Positions 18,401 to 26,246 of a DNA stretch of 64,000 nt are shown piece by piece. The DNA lies in the NCBI GenBank assembly GCA_022711755.1, contig JAKLEA010000008.1, positions 1 to 64,000 on the forward strand, given 5' to 3'. Each line of letters begins with the position of its first letter. Position 1 is the stretch's first letter. Source of the DNA: Planctomycetota bacterium (GTDB taxonomy: Bacteria > Planctomycetota > Brocadiia > SM23-32 > JAKLEA01). The notes under the pieces were generated by a model. That model was not told where the DNA came from. It ran no database searches and saw nothing but the letters and a program-made list of their open reading frames with translations. The translations under genes were made by a program, and so were the position numbers.

Positions 18401-18448
18401 TGCGACTGTCATGCGATGAATTGCTGTCAACATCCCGGAAGATGACAT
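15446..18448 (-). CDS. alpha-galactosidase-like (GH36/GH27-type) lipoprotein with NPCBM domain
   Basis: A 1000-residue lipoprotein: the signal peptide ends in the lipobox FSAGC near residue 28. The middle is a GH-D clan barrel with NYNSWWTSP, FCIDMGWAKN, LWISPSG and the nucleophile-type HVKFDGYVAV near residue 370. The C-terminal 140 residues form an NPCBM carbohydrate-binding module (RRFSRGLGTHSPSRIVYNL and a final GNGGNDIMADHADWADA). First gene of a three-gene carbohydrate operon, 20 bases before the GHL10-like gene, with AAAGGGG before its ATG. Likely removes alpha-linked galactose or related sugars from a polymer at the cell surface. Confidence 0.75.
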   Translation of the reverse strand: MSSSGMLTAIHRMTVAALLTMAAFSAGCADKKPGTMAEAAAIPAQPVPVIQLKREAGCVLLTNSVGGDALKASANAPLFDFGDFRIGGPDAGTGAVEKIDDRQFTVAWPISSPRRAIIRATYRTDGSVARKWATIEFQDGPPAILKSVTLDEIDAAGQEPKHRADVQSHAVICRSFFVGVEFPIATTKVEGTRVILSHAPGKLVAPGETFRTRTAVYGAAIPGSSRKAFESYIASLRPTPRGIHFNYNSWWTSPVPYTEGDILKIIGEFRRNLHDPYGVSPDSFCIDMGWAKNTTLWRIDPALFPKGFEGIQKACADIRSAPGLWISPSGVYAQALDLAWAKGAGYEADAKACLGGKRYQSAFKETLLDMVSRYGVRHVKFDGYVAVCDAKDHGHEPGALSAEAIAEGMIDVFESLRKVAPDLWMEPTCFGFDPSPWWVQYCNSVIGTFGDDAPYGRVPCPVYRESYTTARDYYNLKGARDIQAPIAAQEVLGIIHQTTDPIENDAVMCVMRGHQFISLYVNPDCMTPRRWHFLAGLMAWAKANQEILQHTTPILPESWRRAGGGPAIFEDTPAPREAYGYAHWLGNRGLICLRNPWIEPAEIRLSSENIGGPKSGAWNMKAIYPDSDSGRFVADGKDGVSIRLKPYETVVFEMRPDIAGLGQSTAPATQAIRQKTILSGITADARASRFECAESGPAYGPDYTRLLTGEGPRLRTRWNCRVPGDAIKGKLQLLVLIEGPSAVSAPVQTLKFNGKLLVAVIISSEGGWRATGAPPPEHWMWISAALPEAQGDIEGDVILSDPAQALSAWIVAVEKSADGIPEWDQGAGIPCPEINYAVSVPLFRNLTLNNQLPVEKGEAPVIRVNGVYLDTLEPASASQGWGKLERNRSVWEKPMVIGGRRFSRGLGTHSPSRIVYNLDGGYKRFQCWAGADQATGPTITMEVRVDGKSAWKSELLTRTSPPQRVDVDVSAAKTLELLVGNGGNDIMADHADWADAILTK

Positions 18449-18690
18449 AATCTGCCCCTTTCTTTGCTTTCACAGGAGCCAGCCCGGCGAGTTCCCCCGC
18501 CGATGCCTGCGCCTTGTTTGCCGCCCAAGTATAAGTCTTCGCAAAGCGGGCGGTCAAACCTTGTCCATTCATGTTATTACACGCCCGGCATTCCGCGTGA
18601 TCTTCTCAATCATCGAGTCTGAAGGGCTATTGCCTCCCGCCTGAGTCGGCTTATAATATCGCCGGCGTCGGATAAGGAGAGGGTCTTTAA

Positions 18691-20088
18691 TTGACAACCA
18701 TCGTGAAGAAGATGGACGAAGCGCCCATAAGGACGCTTGTTATTGACGACGACGACGCGGTTCTGACCGCCTTTCGCATGGCGCTCAAGCGGGAGAATCA
18801 TCAGGTCGCCACGGCGTCCAGCGGCGTCGAAGCGCTGGCTCTGGCCCATGAGCAGGAATTCGACATAGCAATCCTGGACCTGAAAATGCCGGGGATGGAC
18901 GGGCTGGAGGTCTTGAGGCGGCTCAAGGGCATCGCGCCCTCGACAAGCGTGATCATCCTCACCGGGCACGGCACGCTGGACGGCGCCGTGCAGGCCATGA
19001 AGGACGGCGCTTATGACTTCATCCAGAAGCCCGTCAATCCCGTTGACCTGATTGACCTTATCCGCCGCGCGGCGGACGAGCGGCGTCTGATTGCAACCGC
19101 CAGGCAGATAACCGGAACGCCCCTGCAAAGGCCCTCGCTCCGGCAGATCGTGGGCGTCTCAAACGGAATCCGCCGCGTAATCAGCCTCATCGCCAGGGCC
19201 GGGCCGATGGACAGCCCGGTCCTGATCGAAGGGGAAAGCGGGACCGGCAAGGAGCTTGTCGCGCGCGCACTGCACGCCGCAAGCTCCCGGCGGGACAGGC
19301 GCTTCCTGGTCGCCGACTGCAGCGCAATCCCCGAAACCGATGTCCCCGAAAAGCTGTTCGGCGTCGTCAGGGGAGAGGATAAAACCCCCGGGCTGGTCGA
19401 GGCCGCCAACGGCGGGAGCCTGCTCATTGACGAAATCGCCTGCCTCAACAATGCCATGCAGGTTGCGATATTGAGGATGCTGGAGGACAGGCAGATTTTG
19501 CGCGTCGGAAGCGCAACGCCAATCCCCGTTGATCTGAGGGTGTTAGCAACCATATCGCTTGACGCCGGGGAGGCCGTGCGCGGCGGACGGCTCCGCGAAG
19601 ACCTTTTCTACCGGCTCGGCGTCTTCACGGTCTCCATCCCGCCGCTCAGGGAGCGCGCCGAGGACATCCCGCTGCTGGCCGGCCACAAGCTCGGGCTGCT
19701 GGCTCAGCGTTACGGATCCTCCAAGCCGGACCTGTCGGATGAAGCGCAGGCAATCCTTAAGGACTATTCCTGGCCCGGAAACGTTCGGGAGCTTGAGAAC
19801 GTCGTGGAAAGGGCGTTTGCCCTTGACGACGACGGCGTCATCGGCGCCGACGATCTGACCCTGCGGGTTCTGGCGGAGGAGCCGAAATTCGAGCTTGCGG
19901 AACTGGAGGCCGATTACTCCAGCGCCAAGCAGACCGTCCTTCATGAATTCCACAAGCACTTCATCCGGCGCGCGCTGGAGGCCAATGACGGAAACGTCGC
20001 CCGGACGGCTGAGCAGATCGGCCTGGGCCGCACGGTGCTGCACCGCCTGATGAAACGCTACGGAATCCAGTCCGACCGGGGGGGGTAA
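18691..20088 (+). CDS. NtrC-family response regulator lacking the GAFTGA loop
   Basis: 465 residues. The receiver domain has acidic pocket DDDD at 19-22, phospho-acceptor Asp63, Thr91 and Lys113. The AAA+ domain has Walker A GESGTGKE at 181-188, Walker B LLIDEIA at 244-250 and arginine fingers in REDLFYRL near 302. A Fis-type helix-turn-helix closes the protein. Where sigma54 activators read FGHEKGAFTGA, this one reads FGVVRGEDKTPG, so the sigma54-contacting loop is lost. The TTG start is supported by AGGAGAGGG seven bases upstream; later ATG/GTG codons lack a site. The histidine kinase gene follows directly. Confidence 0.9.
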   Translation: MTTIVKKMDEAPIRTLVIDDDDAVLTAFRMALKRENHQVATASSGVEALALAHEQEFDIAILDLKMPGMDGLEVLRRLKGIAPSTSVIILTGHGTLDGAVQAMKDGAYDFIQKPVNPVDLIDLIRRAADERRLIATARQITGTPLQRPSLRQIVGVSNGIRRVISLIARAGPMDSPVLIEGESGTGKELVARALHAASSRRDRRFLVADCSAIPETDVPEKLFGVVRGEDKTPGLVEAANGGSLLIDEIACLNNAMQVAILRMLEDRQILRVGSATPIPVDLRVLATISLDAGEAVRGGRLREDLFYRLGVFTVSIPPLRERAEDIPLLAGHKLGLLAQRYGSSKPDLSDEAQAILKDYSWPGNVRELENVVERAFALDDDGVIGADDLTLRVLAEEPKFELAELEADYSSAKQTVLHEFHKHFIRRALEANDGNVARTAEQIGLGRTVLHRLMKRYGIQSDRGG

Positions 20089-20089
20089 C

Positions 20090-21601
20090 TTGCGCAGCCT
20101 CTTCCTGCGATTGAGCCTTTGGATAGCGTGCTTTGTCACGGCGTCCGCCGCCATCGCCCCGATACTTAGCTTTCTCAAGGCGCGGGCCGATTTCAACGCC
20201 GCGATGCACGCCCGGGCCGCGGCCATCGCGGACATGGCGTCCCCGCTTCAGGACGCCTCTATGCGCAATGACGCCGCCGCCTGCGAAGAATTCTGCCGGA
20301 GACTGATCCGGCAGCAGGACGCGTCCTACGCCCGTCTATGGGGGCCGGACGGCGCGCTCCTTGCCTGCGTGGGAATGGCCGAGGGAAGCGTCAGCCCGCC
20401 GCGAAGCGAAGAAGGCGAACAAGTCGGCCCTTCCGGCGATTCCCGCCTCATCACCCGAAAGTATTCATCCCGGAATTTCGCGGAACTCCGCGTCTTCCCC
20501 CCTCAAAAAACGGCTGAGGCCGGGGGCGTCTGCGTCGTCGCAGGATTCTCAACCGCAAACTATGACACCGTCCGCGCCGGCCTCCTGGGAACCACGGCGG
20601 CCACAGCAGTCATGAGCATGGCGATCCTGACCGTCGGACTCTGGCTAATGCGCTGGCGCATCCTGACCCCCCTGCGGGAACTCAACAGCCAAATGGCTAA
20701 GGTCGCCCAGGGCGACTTGTCCGGCAGGATTAAAATAACGACCCGCGACGAAATCGGCAGCCTGGGCCGCTCATTTAACGACATGACCGAGCAACTGGCC
20801 GACGCCCGGCGGGAAATGGAACAATACCAGGCGCGGTTGGAAAAAACGGTTGATGCTGTGATCGCGCAGTTGATCGCGGCCCAGCAGCGCGCCGCCCAGT
20901 CCGAACGGCTCGCCGCCCTGGGCCGCCTTGCGGCCGGCGTGGCGCATGAGATCAACAACCCCCTCATGGCAATCCAGTTGACCTGCCATTACCTGGAATC
21001 GGACGCGCATGACCCCGACGCCGCAGAGCAACTTCGAAACATCCAGGGGCAGGTAGAACGCTGCAAGAATATCATTCAGAAACTGATTTCATTCTCCGAA
21101 ACCGGGGAAATGAGCCTGTCCCAATTCGACGCGCGGGAACTGGCCGGCGACATCCTGACCCCCCGCAGGCAAAGGCTCGACGAGATCGGCGTCTCCGTCC
21201 GGACCGAAATGCCTGACGCCCCGGTTGATATCGTCGGTGACAGGCTCCAGTTGCGGCAGTGCCTCGGCAACATTCTCGATAACGCCATGTTCGCCGTCGA
21301 AGGGCGACATACGCGTGAAATCTCCGTCGCTGTCTCAACTTCAACAGAAGGCATCCGCATCGCGGTAAGCGATACCGGATCGGGCATTGACAGGGAAAAC
21401 CTCAAACACATCTTCGAACCGTTCTACACGACAAAGGACGTAGGGCAGGGAAGCGGACTGGGCCTGGCCATCTCTCACGGCATCGCGGCGCGACACCGGG
21501 GGCGCATCGAAGTCATCACCGAACCGGACAAAGGCTCCACATTCATCCTGATTCTGGATCCGCGAGGCCCGGCAGATGCAGAAAAGAGTCAAAATAAATG
21601 A
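20090..21601 (+). CDS. membrane sensor histidine kinase (NtrB-like)
   Basis: 503 residues with two membrane helices (about 5-27 and 163-187) enclosing a periplasmic sensor of roughly 135 residues, then a HAMP linker (about 188-240), a coiled stretch rich in Gln and Glu, the HisKA box with phospho-His286 in AHEINNP, and a HATPase domain with the N box LGNILDNAMFAV, DTGSGID and GSGLGLAIS. It begins at a TTG one base after the regulator's stop codon, so the two are translated together and are very probably cognate. The periplasmic signal is unknown. Confidence 0.9.
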   Translation: MRSLFLRLSLWIACFVTASAAIAPILSFLKARADFNAAMHARAAAIADMASPLQDASMRNDAAACEEFCRRLIRQQDASYARLWGPDGALLACVGMAEGSVSPPRSEEGEQVGPSGDSRLITRKYSSRNFAELRVFPPQKTAEAGGVCVVAGFSTANYDTVRAGLLGTTAATAVMSMAILTVGLWLMRWRILTPLRELNSQMAKVAQGDLSGRIKITTRDEIGSLGRSFNDMTEQLADARREMEQYQARLEKTVDAVIAQLIAAQQRAAQSERLAALGRLAAGVAHEINNPLMAIQLTCHYLESDAHDPDAAEQLRNIQGQVERCKNIIQKLISFSETGEMSLSQFDARELAGDILTPRRQRLDEIGVSVRTEMPDAPVDIVGDRLQLRQCLGNILDNAMFAVEGRHTREISVAVSTSTEGIRIAVSDTGSGIDRENLKHIFEPFYTTKDVGQGSGLGLAISHGIAARHRGRIEVITEPDKGSTFILILDPRGPADAEKSQNK

Positions 21602-21719
21602 CCGGAATCCCGGCTTTTCTTCTCCACCCGGCTTTTTTGAAAAGCTGATCCTTGTTGTAACACATTAGAATGTAATGACTTGGGAGGATGAATACATGGT
21701 TGGTCGGCTGAAAACAAAA

Positions 21720-21761
21720 AAGTGTCGCAAAAATGCTACTTTCCCCTTGACAAGTGTCGCA
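21720..21761. promoter_or_regulatory. direct-repeat operator candidate AAGTGTCGCA x2
   Basis: Two identical 10-base copies of AAGTGTCGCA lie at 21720-21729 and 21752-21761. They are 32 bases apart, about three helical turns. The second occupies the spacer between the -35 and -10 boxes, so a bound protein would sit on the promoter and contact RNA polymerase directly. The adjacent regulator that lacks GAFTGA is the obvious candidate. Confidence 0.5.
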
Positions 21762-21774
21762 TAAGAGTTATAAT
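21747..21774 (+). promoter_or_regulatory. sigma70 promoter of the TadE/TadG-like operon
   Basis: TTGACA at 21747-21752 and TATAAT at 21769-21774 match the consensus exactly, with a 16-base spacer. Transcription should begin near 21781, just before the ribosome site AGGAG of the first gene. Confidence 0.75.
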
Positions 21775-21794
21775 TCAGTCAGTAGGAGAGAGCG

Positions 21795-22841
21795 ATGAGA
21801 TTCAACCGAAACATTATCGCCGTAATCCTTGCGACCTGCGCTATCGCGTTCTGCCCGCCCGCCAGGGCTGACCGAGAGGATTACTCCGGCATGAAGCCGT
21901 ACCGCCGCAATATTAATGACGTTAAAGCCATGGAAAAAGATGAGGCGATCAAGGCGCGCATTGCGGCAATTGTGGACCGCTACGCCGACCCGAACTCGGA
22001 ATGGGATTTCGAAAATAACGCCGACATCCTTGCCCTGATGGACGGAAGACTCCGCTACCCGGTCGGCTACTTCATCAACTACAGACTCACGCAGTTTGCA
22101 GGGCGAGGCACGCCGCAGCAAAGAGCCGCCCTGGTCTATGCCGCCGCGCTGATCCGCTCCGGAACATGCAGCGATGGAATCGCCATGATCTTTGCCGCAG
22201 AACCACATCCCCGGGTCAAAGATATGGCGCTGGACGCCATGGCCGCCGTAAAAGGCAAAGCCTGCAGGGATGTTGTAAAGGCGGAATTGACCTCCGGAAA
22301 CAGCCCCGCCGAGTTCACGCTCCGCCTGGCCAGACTCGGCCTGAAGATGGGATTCGTTGAAGAAACCAAGTCCTTCCTGGAGCCGCGACTCAACATTGCG
22401 CGCAACCCCGTCGAACGGGTGGAAATGCTGACCATCCTCTACCGGGCAGGGGACGCGGGGCGGATGGATGAAATCCGCAGAACGCTTGAAAGAGAACGCC
22501 CCAATCCGCGTGGCTTCGCGGAGACGCTCAACGCCCTCACGTCCGCCGTGTCCGACGAAAAGGTGTACGCGCTGCTCCGCGACTTAGGCTCATACCCCGA
22601 CAAACCCAGCGCCGCAATCGCGCTTCTGAAGTTGATAGACATGACGGGCCTCCCGGAGGACTTTCCACTCGGACGACAAGCCGACGCGCCGGAAGACGCG
22701 CAGGAACCGCCCCCGGAAGATCTGCCGTTGATCGAACCTTCGATGCCTGACGAGATGTTCCGCGCCAGGCAGAACCTGCTGCTCGTCGCCGCGGAGAAGC
22801 AATGGGCAAACCGCGAAACCGGCAAACCATACGAGGAATGA
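21795..22841 (+). CDS. secreted HEAT-like alpha-solenoid protein
   Basis: 348 residues with a signal peptide ending near PPARA (residue 26). The mature protein is a run of paired helices resembling HEAT or TPR repeats (YAAALIRSGTCSDGIAMIF, MALDAMAAVKGKACRDVVKAEL, LRLARLGLKMGFVEETKSFL), with an acidic, Pro-rich tail near residue 300. I do not recognise a specific family. It is the first gene behind a strong promoter, with AGGAG six bases before the ATG, and precedes the TadG-like gene by 43 bases. A scaffold or assembly-factor role for the envelope structure encoded downstream is inference. Confidence 0.65.
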   Translation: MRFNRNIIAVILATCAIAFCPPARADREDYSGMKPYRRNINDVKAMEKDEAIKARIAAIVDRYADPNSEWDFENNADILALMDGRLRYPVGYFINYRLTQFAGRGTPQQRAALVYAAALIRSGTCSDGIAMIFAAEPHPRVKDMALDAMAAVKGKACRDVVKAELTSGNSPAEFTLRLARLGLKMGFVEETKSFLEPRLNIARNPVERVEMLTILYRAGDAGRMDEIRRTLERERPNPRGFAETLNALTSAVSDEKVYALLRDLGSYPDKPSAAIALLKLIDMTGLPEDFPLGRQADAPEDAQEPPPEDLPLIEPSMPDEMFRARQNLLLVAAEKQWANRETGKPYEE

Positions 22842-22884
22842 ACGCGCAATCGCGCTGCAAAAGTCCCGAAAGGAGGGCGCAGCC

Positions 22885-24765
22885 ATGAGGAAGACCATGA
22901 AACGTCAGAGGAGTCAAAAAGGCGTCTACCTGGTCATGTTCGCCTTCTTCGTCATCACCCTGATGGCCTTCGCCATGCTCACCATTGATACCATGGTGAT
23001 CAGCCATGCCAAGGCGAGGCTCTATACCGCCGCGGACGCGGCTGCGCTCGCGGGCGTGACCCACTTGGTCGGGCCATACGACGCCGAGAACGGAACCGCC
23101 GCCCGCGAGGACGCCAAGCGCCTGGGCGCGGCCAACGGCCTCGACCTTGAGGATCAGCACGTCCGCGTCGGCAGGTTCGGCATCCCGTTGGCATCAGTCG
23201 CCGGCGTGGGGACATACACGTGGGGCGGGCAGTCCTACCCGCGCTGCTTCAAGTACCAGTTCGAGAGCGGCACCTCCTATGAAACTGACATGAAATCCAG
23301 CGCCTCGCAGGTGCCCGAAGGCAGGTTCGTCAGGATGAGGGACTGCGCGACTGCCAACAATAACGGCATGTTCCTGCTGGTCCGCAACGCGGCGGACAGC
23401 CTCTACTACATCGTCCAGCATCCCGAAGATCGCGTCGGGGCCAGCGAGAGCAGCAGCCCCGGAGAGGCAGCCGTTTTCGTGCAGACCGTCATCGAGCCGG
23501 ACAGCATTCAGGTCGTCGGCCCACGCGATGAGGAGGGCGATGAAGGCTCCCGCCAGACGGTGAAACTGCTCATCGGCCCCATGTTCGGCAAATATGAGGT
23601 CAGCATGACGGTCCCGGTCGTAGCCACCCAGCCGCGCAGGGCGGTCATGTTCGTCATGGACAAGTCCGGCTCCATGAACGACAACACCGAGCTTGACCCC
23701 GACCGCAGCGGCTACAGGGTCATCAGCAATAAAGGCGTTACGTCAAATCAGGGTGACGACAACGACTGGATATATTATTCCCAGAGGAACGGGACAAGCA
23801 GTTCACCGGTGGTTCCAATCAACCCCTTCGTCTTCGCAACGGATAAGTGGATGCGCGTGCGCTACGAAAACAGCGGCGGCTACAGGAGAGCCACAAATTC
23901 TTCCGCGTCAACTTATAACCGAGCCCAGATCTTTTACAACAACCCTAACCGTTCGACCACCAGTCCGAACTTCAGTTTCTCGCTTTCCAGCACGACGACC
24001 GAATGGAGCAGGAAGACAACTGCCGGAAGCTACTGGACAAGCGGCGTTAATTACTACCCATCCGGCACTCAGATCAACTATACTACCAGTTATCCAAGCA
24101 GAGGTTACTATCACACCATCTCCTACTGCGATTATCAGCTCCCGCTTTATGACAGCCAGGTGGCGGCGGTGAGCTTCATTGACCGGCTTGAGGAAACCCG
24201 CGACATGGCGGGTTTGGCAACCTTTGCCGCCTCGGAGACGCTTGAGGAAGACCTGGACCTGCTGGTCAACAACAAGGAAGACCTTCAGAATACATTCCTG
24301 AACTACTCGGCGTCCGGCAACACCAGCACTGAGGATGGCGTGGAGTTGGGCTACAGCAAGCTGCAGGGCATGCCCAGCTCCGTGCAGAAGGTGATGATCC
24401 TGCTCTCCGACGGGCTGGCCAACCGAAGGCACGACGTCAACTCTGAAAACTACGACAGCACGCCGCCATCCAGCTACCCGACACGGACGATAGACGGCGT
24501 GAGCGGCAAGTACCCGTTCGGCCAGGTGATCATTGACGGGCTTATTAATGATGCCTATCTCTGCCGCGACAAGAGCATCAGGATTTACACGGTGGCGTTC
24601 CACTTCTTCCGCGGCGATCCGCCGTTCGACGCCGGAGACCACTACCTGATGCCGCGCATGGCTGAAATCACCCGCGGAACGCACCATGATGTCTATGACA
24701 GTTCAACGCTGACCGACGTGTTCCAGGAAATCTTCAGTCAGTTGCCGCCCCTTCTCAACGATTAG
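22885..24765 (+). CDS. TadG-like protein with von Willebrand A domain
   Basis: 626 residues. The N terminus has the single membrane helix and following motif of Flp-pilus TadG proteins (GVYLVMFAFFVITLMAFAML, then LYTAADAAALAGV). A VWA domain begins with the metal-binding MIDAS motif DKSGS at 259-263 and resumes near residue 415; between them lies about 150 residues rich in Ser, Thr, Asn and Tyr. ILLSDGLANRR near residue 505 is the later core strand. AAGGAGG precedes the ATG. Family members sit in the inner membrane and reach the periplasm, assisting pilus or envelope assembly. Two TadE-like genes follow. Confidence 0.85.
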   Translation: MRKTMKRQRSQKGVYLVMFAFFVITLMAFAMLTIDTMVISHAKARLYTAADAAALAGVTHLVGPYDAENGTAAREDAKRLGAANGLDLEDQHVRVGRFGIPLASVAGVGTYTWGGQSYPRCFKYQFESGTSYETDMKSSASQVPEGRFVRMRDCATANNNGMFLLVRNAADSLYYIVQHPEDRVGASESSSPGEAAVFVQTVIEPDSIQVVGPRDEEGDEGSRQTVKLLIGPMFGKYEVSMTVPVVATQPRRAVMFVMDKSGSMNDNTELDPDRSGYRVISNKGVTSNQGDDNDWIYYSQRNGTSSSPVVPINPFVFATDKWMRVRYENSGGYRRATNSSASTYNRAQIFYNNPNRSTTSPNFSFSLSSTTTEWSRKTTAGSYWTSGVNYYPSGTQINYTTSYPSRGYYHTISYCDYQLPLYDSQVAAVSFIDRLEETRDMAGLATFAASETLEEDLDLLVNNKEDLQNTFLNYSASGNTSTEDGVELGYSKLQGMPSSVQKVMILLSDGLANRRHDVNSENYDSTPPSSYPTRTIDGVSGKYPFGQVIIDGLINDAYLCRDKSIRIYTVAFHFFRGDPPFDAGDHYLMPRMAEITRGTHHDVYDSSTLTDVFQEIFSQLPPLLND

Positions 24766-24780
24766 ACGGGAGGCGCGACC

Positions 24781-25227
24781 ATGAACATGACAAGATTCAG
24801 AGCAAAGAAGGAAAAAGGGCAGGCGGTGGTGGAGCTTGCGCTCACCCTGCCGGTCGTCCTGATGCTTCTGCTCGGGGCGATTGACCTGTCACGTTACTTC
24901 TTCTACTACGAGATAATGACCGAAACTGCGCGGGACACGGCGCGGCGCGGCTGCCTGCGCGGGATCACGGGGCCTGACCTTGCCGCCTACGGCAACAGAA
25001 GGCTTACGACAATGGGTTTCAGCGCCACTGCGCCGCACTTCGTGCTGGTGACTGTCAGCGCCAGGGACGGCGGGAGCATGAACTACATCAATTTTGCCGA
25101 CGCGCAGAGCGGGGACATGGTTCAGGCCGAAGCGCAGTGCCGCTTCGACACGGCTTTCGGAACCCTTATTCCGGGCCTGGAACAGAACATGACCATCCGG
25201 GCGCGAAGCATCTACATAATGGAGTAA
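24781..25227 (+). CDS. TadE-like pseudopilin-type membrane protein (first copy)
   Basis: 148 residues with the TadE signature: a basic start, then GQAVVELALTLPVVLMLLLG forming a membrane helix with the conserved Glu typical of prepilin-like proteins. The rest is a small periplasmic domain. GGAGG lies seven bases before the ATG and the preceding VWA gene ends 15 bases away. TadE proteins are minor pilins of Tad systems; no prepilin peptidase, ATPase or secretin gene is present in the window. Confidence 0.82.
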   Translation: MNMTRFRAKKEKGQAVVELALTLPVVLMLLLGAIDLSRYFFYYEIMTETARDTARRGCLRGITGPDLAAYGNRRLTTMGFSATAPHFVLVTVSARDGGSMNYINFADAQSGDMVQAEAQCRFDTAFGTLIPGLEQNMTIRARSIYIME

Positions 25228-25233
25228 TGAGCC

Positions 25234-25713
25234 ATGCGTAACGCCACGAAAAGACAAAAAGGGCAGGTTATCGTGGAATGCGCGTTCATTCTCCCGGTGG
25301 TGATTCTGCTTGGGATAGGAACGCTGGAATACGCCAATCTGTTCACGCACGGGCACATACTGACCGTCGCGGCCCGCCACGGGGCGAGAATCGCCAGCAT
25401 GCACGCAGACGAGACTGCCGCGAGGGCGGCCGTCATCAACTTCCTCGCCCCGGACAGCACGACCGGGCACGTTTTCCATTACCCGTTCACCGGGGCTGAC
25501 TGCACAATCACATTCGAGGCGTTCGACGCCGCCACCGATCCGGCCAGTATCGTGACCGGCGGATCCGGCGGAGCCGTCGCGGACGCCGAGCACGGCGATT
25601 TCATACGATGCACGATCAGCTACCCCGTCCCCCTGCTCCTGAAGGGAATGATGCCCGGCACAAGCGGCGAGGAAATGATCATGACGGGCCGGGCAATCTT
25701 CATGTGCAACTGA
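25234..25713 (+). CDS. TadE-like pseudopilin-type membrane protein (second copy)
   Basis: 159 residues, paralogous to the preceding gene: KGQVIVECAFILPVVILLGIG gives the same Glu-containing helix, followed by RHGARIASMH where the other copy has RDTARRGCLR. Two different TadE-like proteins may form a heteromeric minor pilin. The gene starts six bases after the previous stop and is the last of the operon. Just after it begin about 500 bases of repeats. Confidence 0.82.
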   Translation: MRNATKRQKGQVIVECAFILPVVILLGIGTLEYANLFTHGHILTVAARHGARIASMHADETAARAAVINFLAPDSTTGHVFHYPFTGADCTITFEAFDAATDPASIVTGGSGGAVADAEHGDFIRCTISYPVPLLLKGMMPGTSGEEMIMTGRAIFMCN

Positions 25714-26246
25714 TCGCGCGATTCTCGCTGCGCGCGAGGTCGCGCAATATTCGCTGATGAGAGAAGTGGATGAGCGGTTGTAATGGGTCACTGAAGGGTG
25801 CGTCCGGTATGGATTGCGCAAGCTTGCTTGCGCCTTCGGGAGGCAGGCTTGCCTGCCGCCGTTGCGTACCGGAGGTTGAAACAAGCCTTTCCTTGCCGGA
25901 GCAAGCTCCGGTATGTGTTTAGCGTATGATAACACCCTGAGAAACCTTCCTTCCCCCGCGCGCAGCGTGGGGGAAGGTGTCGCCTCGCTCGTCGAGGTGA
26001 CGGAAGGGGGCGATGATCTGTCCCCGTTCACTACCGTGTCCCATTTCAAGGGATCACATGACGCTAAACACATACAAGCTCCGGCCAACAGCAAGGCGGC
26101 GTCGCGCTTTTCAAGCGCGCAGCCGCCGCAATCCACGTCCACGCCATGCGCTCCAGTCACTGACCGTTTACGAGCGGCTGCGGAACGTTGACGGCGCAAG
26201 GCCTGATCATAAGAAGGCCGCTGTCCGTCCGCGCCGAAGCGCGCCG
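25714..26246. repeat. intergenic region with three hairpin palindromes and a CCTTCCCCC-type repeat
   Basis: Perfect palindromes with a GC-(TT or AA)-GC tip lie at 25816-25833, 25842-25857 and 25896-25911. A CCTTCCCCC...GGGGGAAGG...GACGGAAGGGGG element lies at about 25947-26010. An open frame runs from 26013 into the next gene, but the part before 26247 is Arg-rich and shows no domain. No other gene is visible. Confidence 0.75.

Noticed and set aside
18449..18690. sigma54 promoter upstream of the NtrC-like regulator
   Set aside because: I found no TGGCAC-N5-TTGC pattern in the gap.
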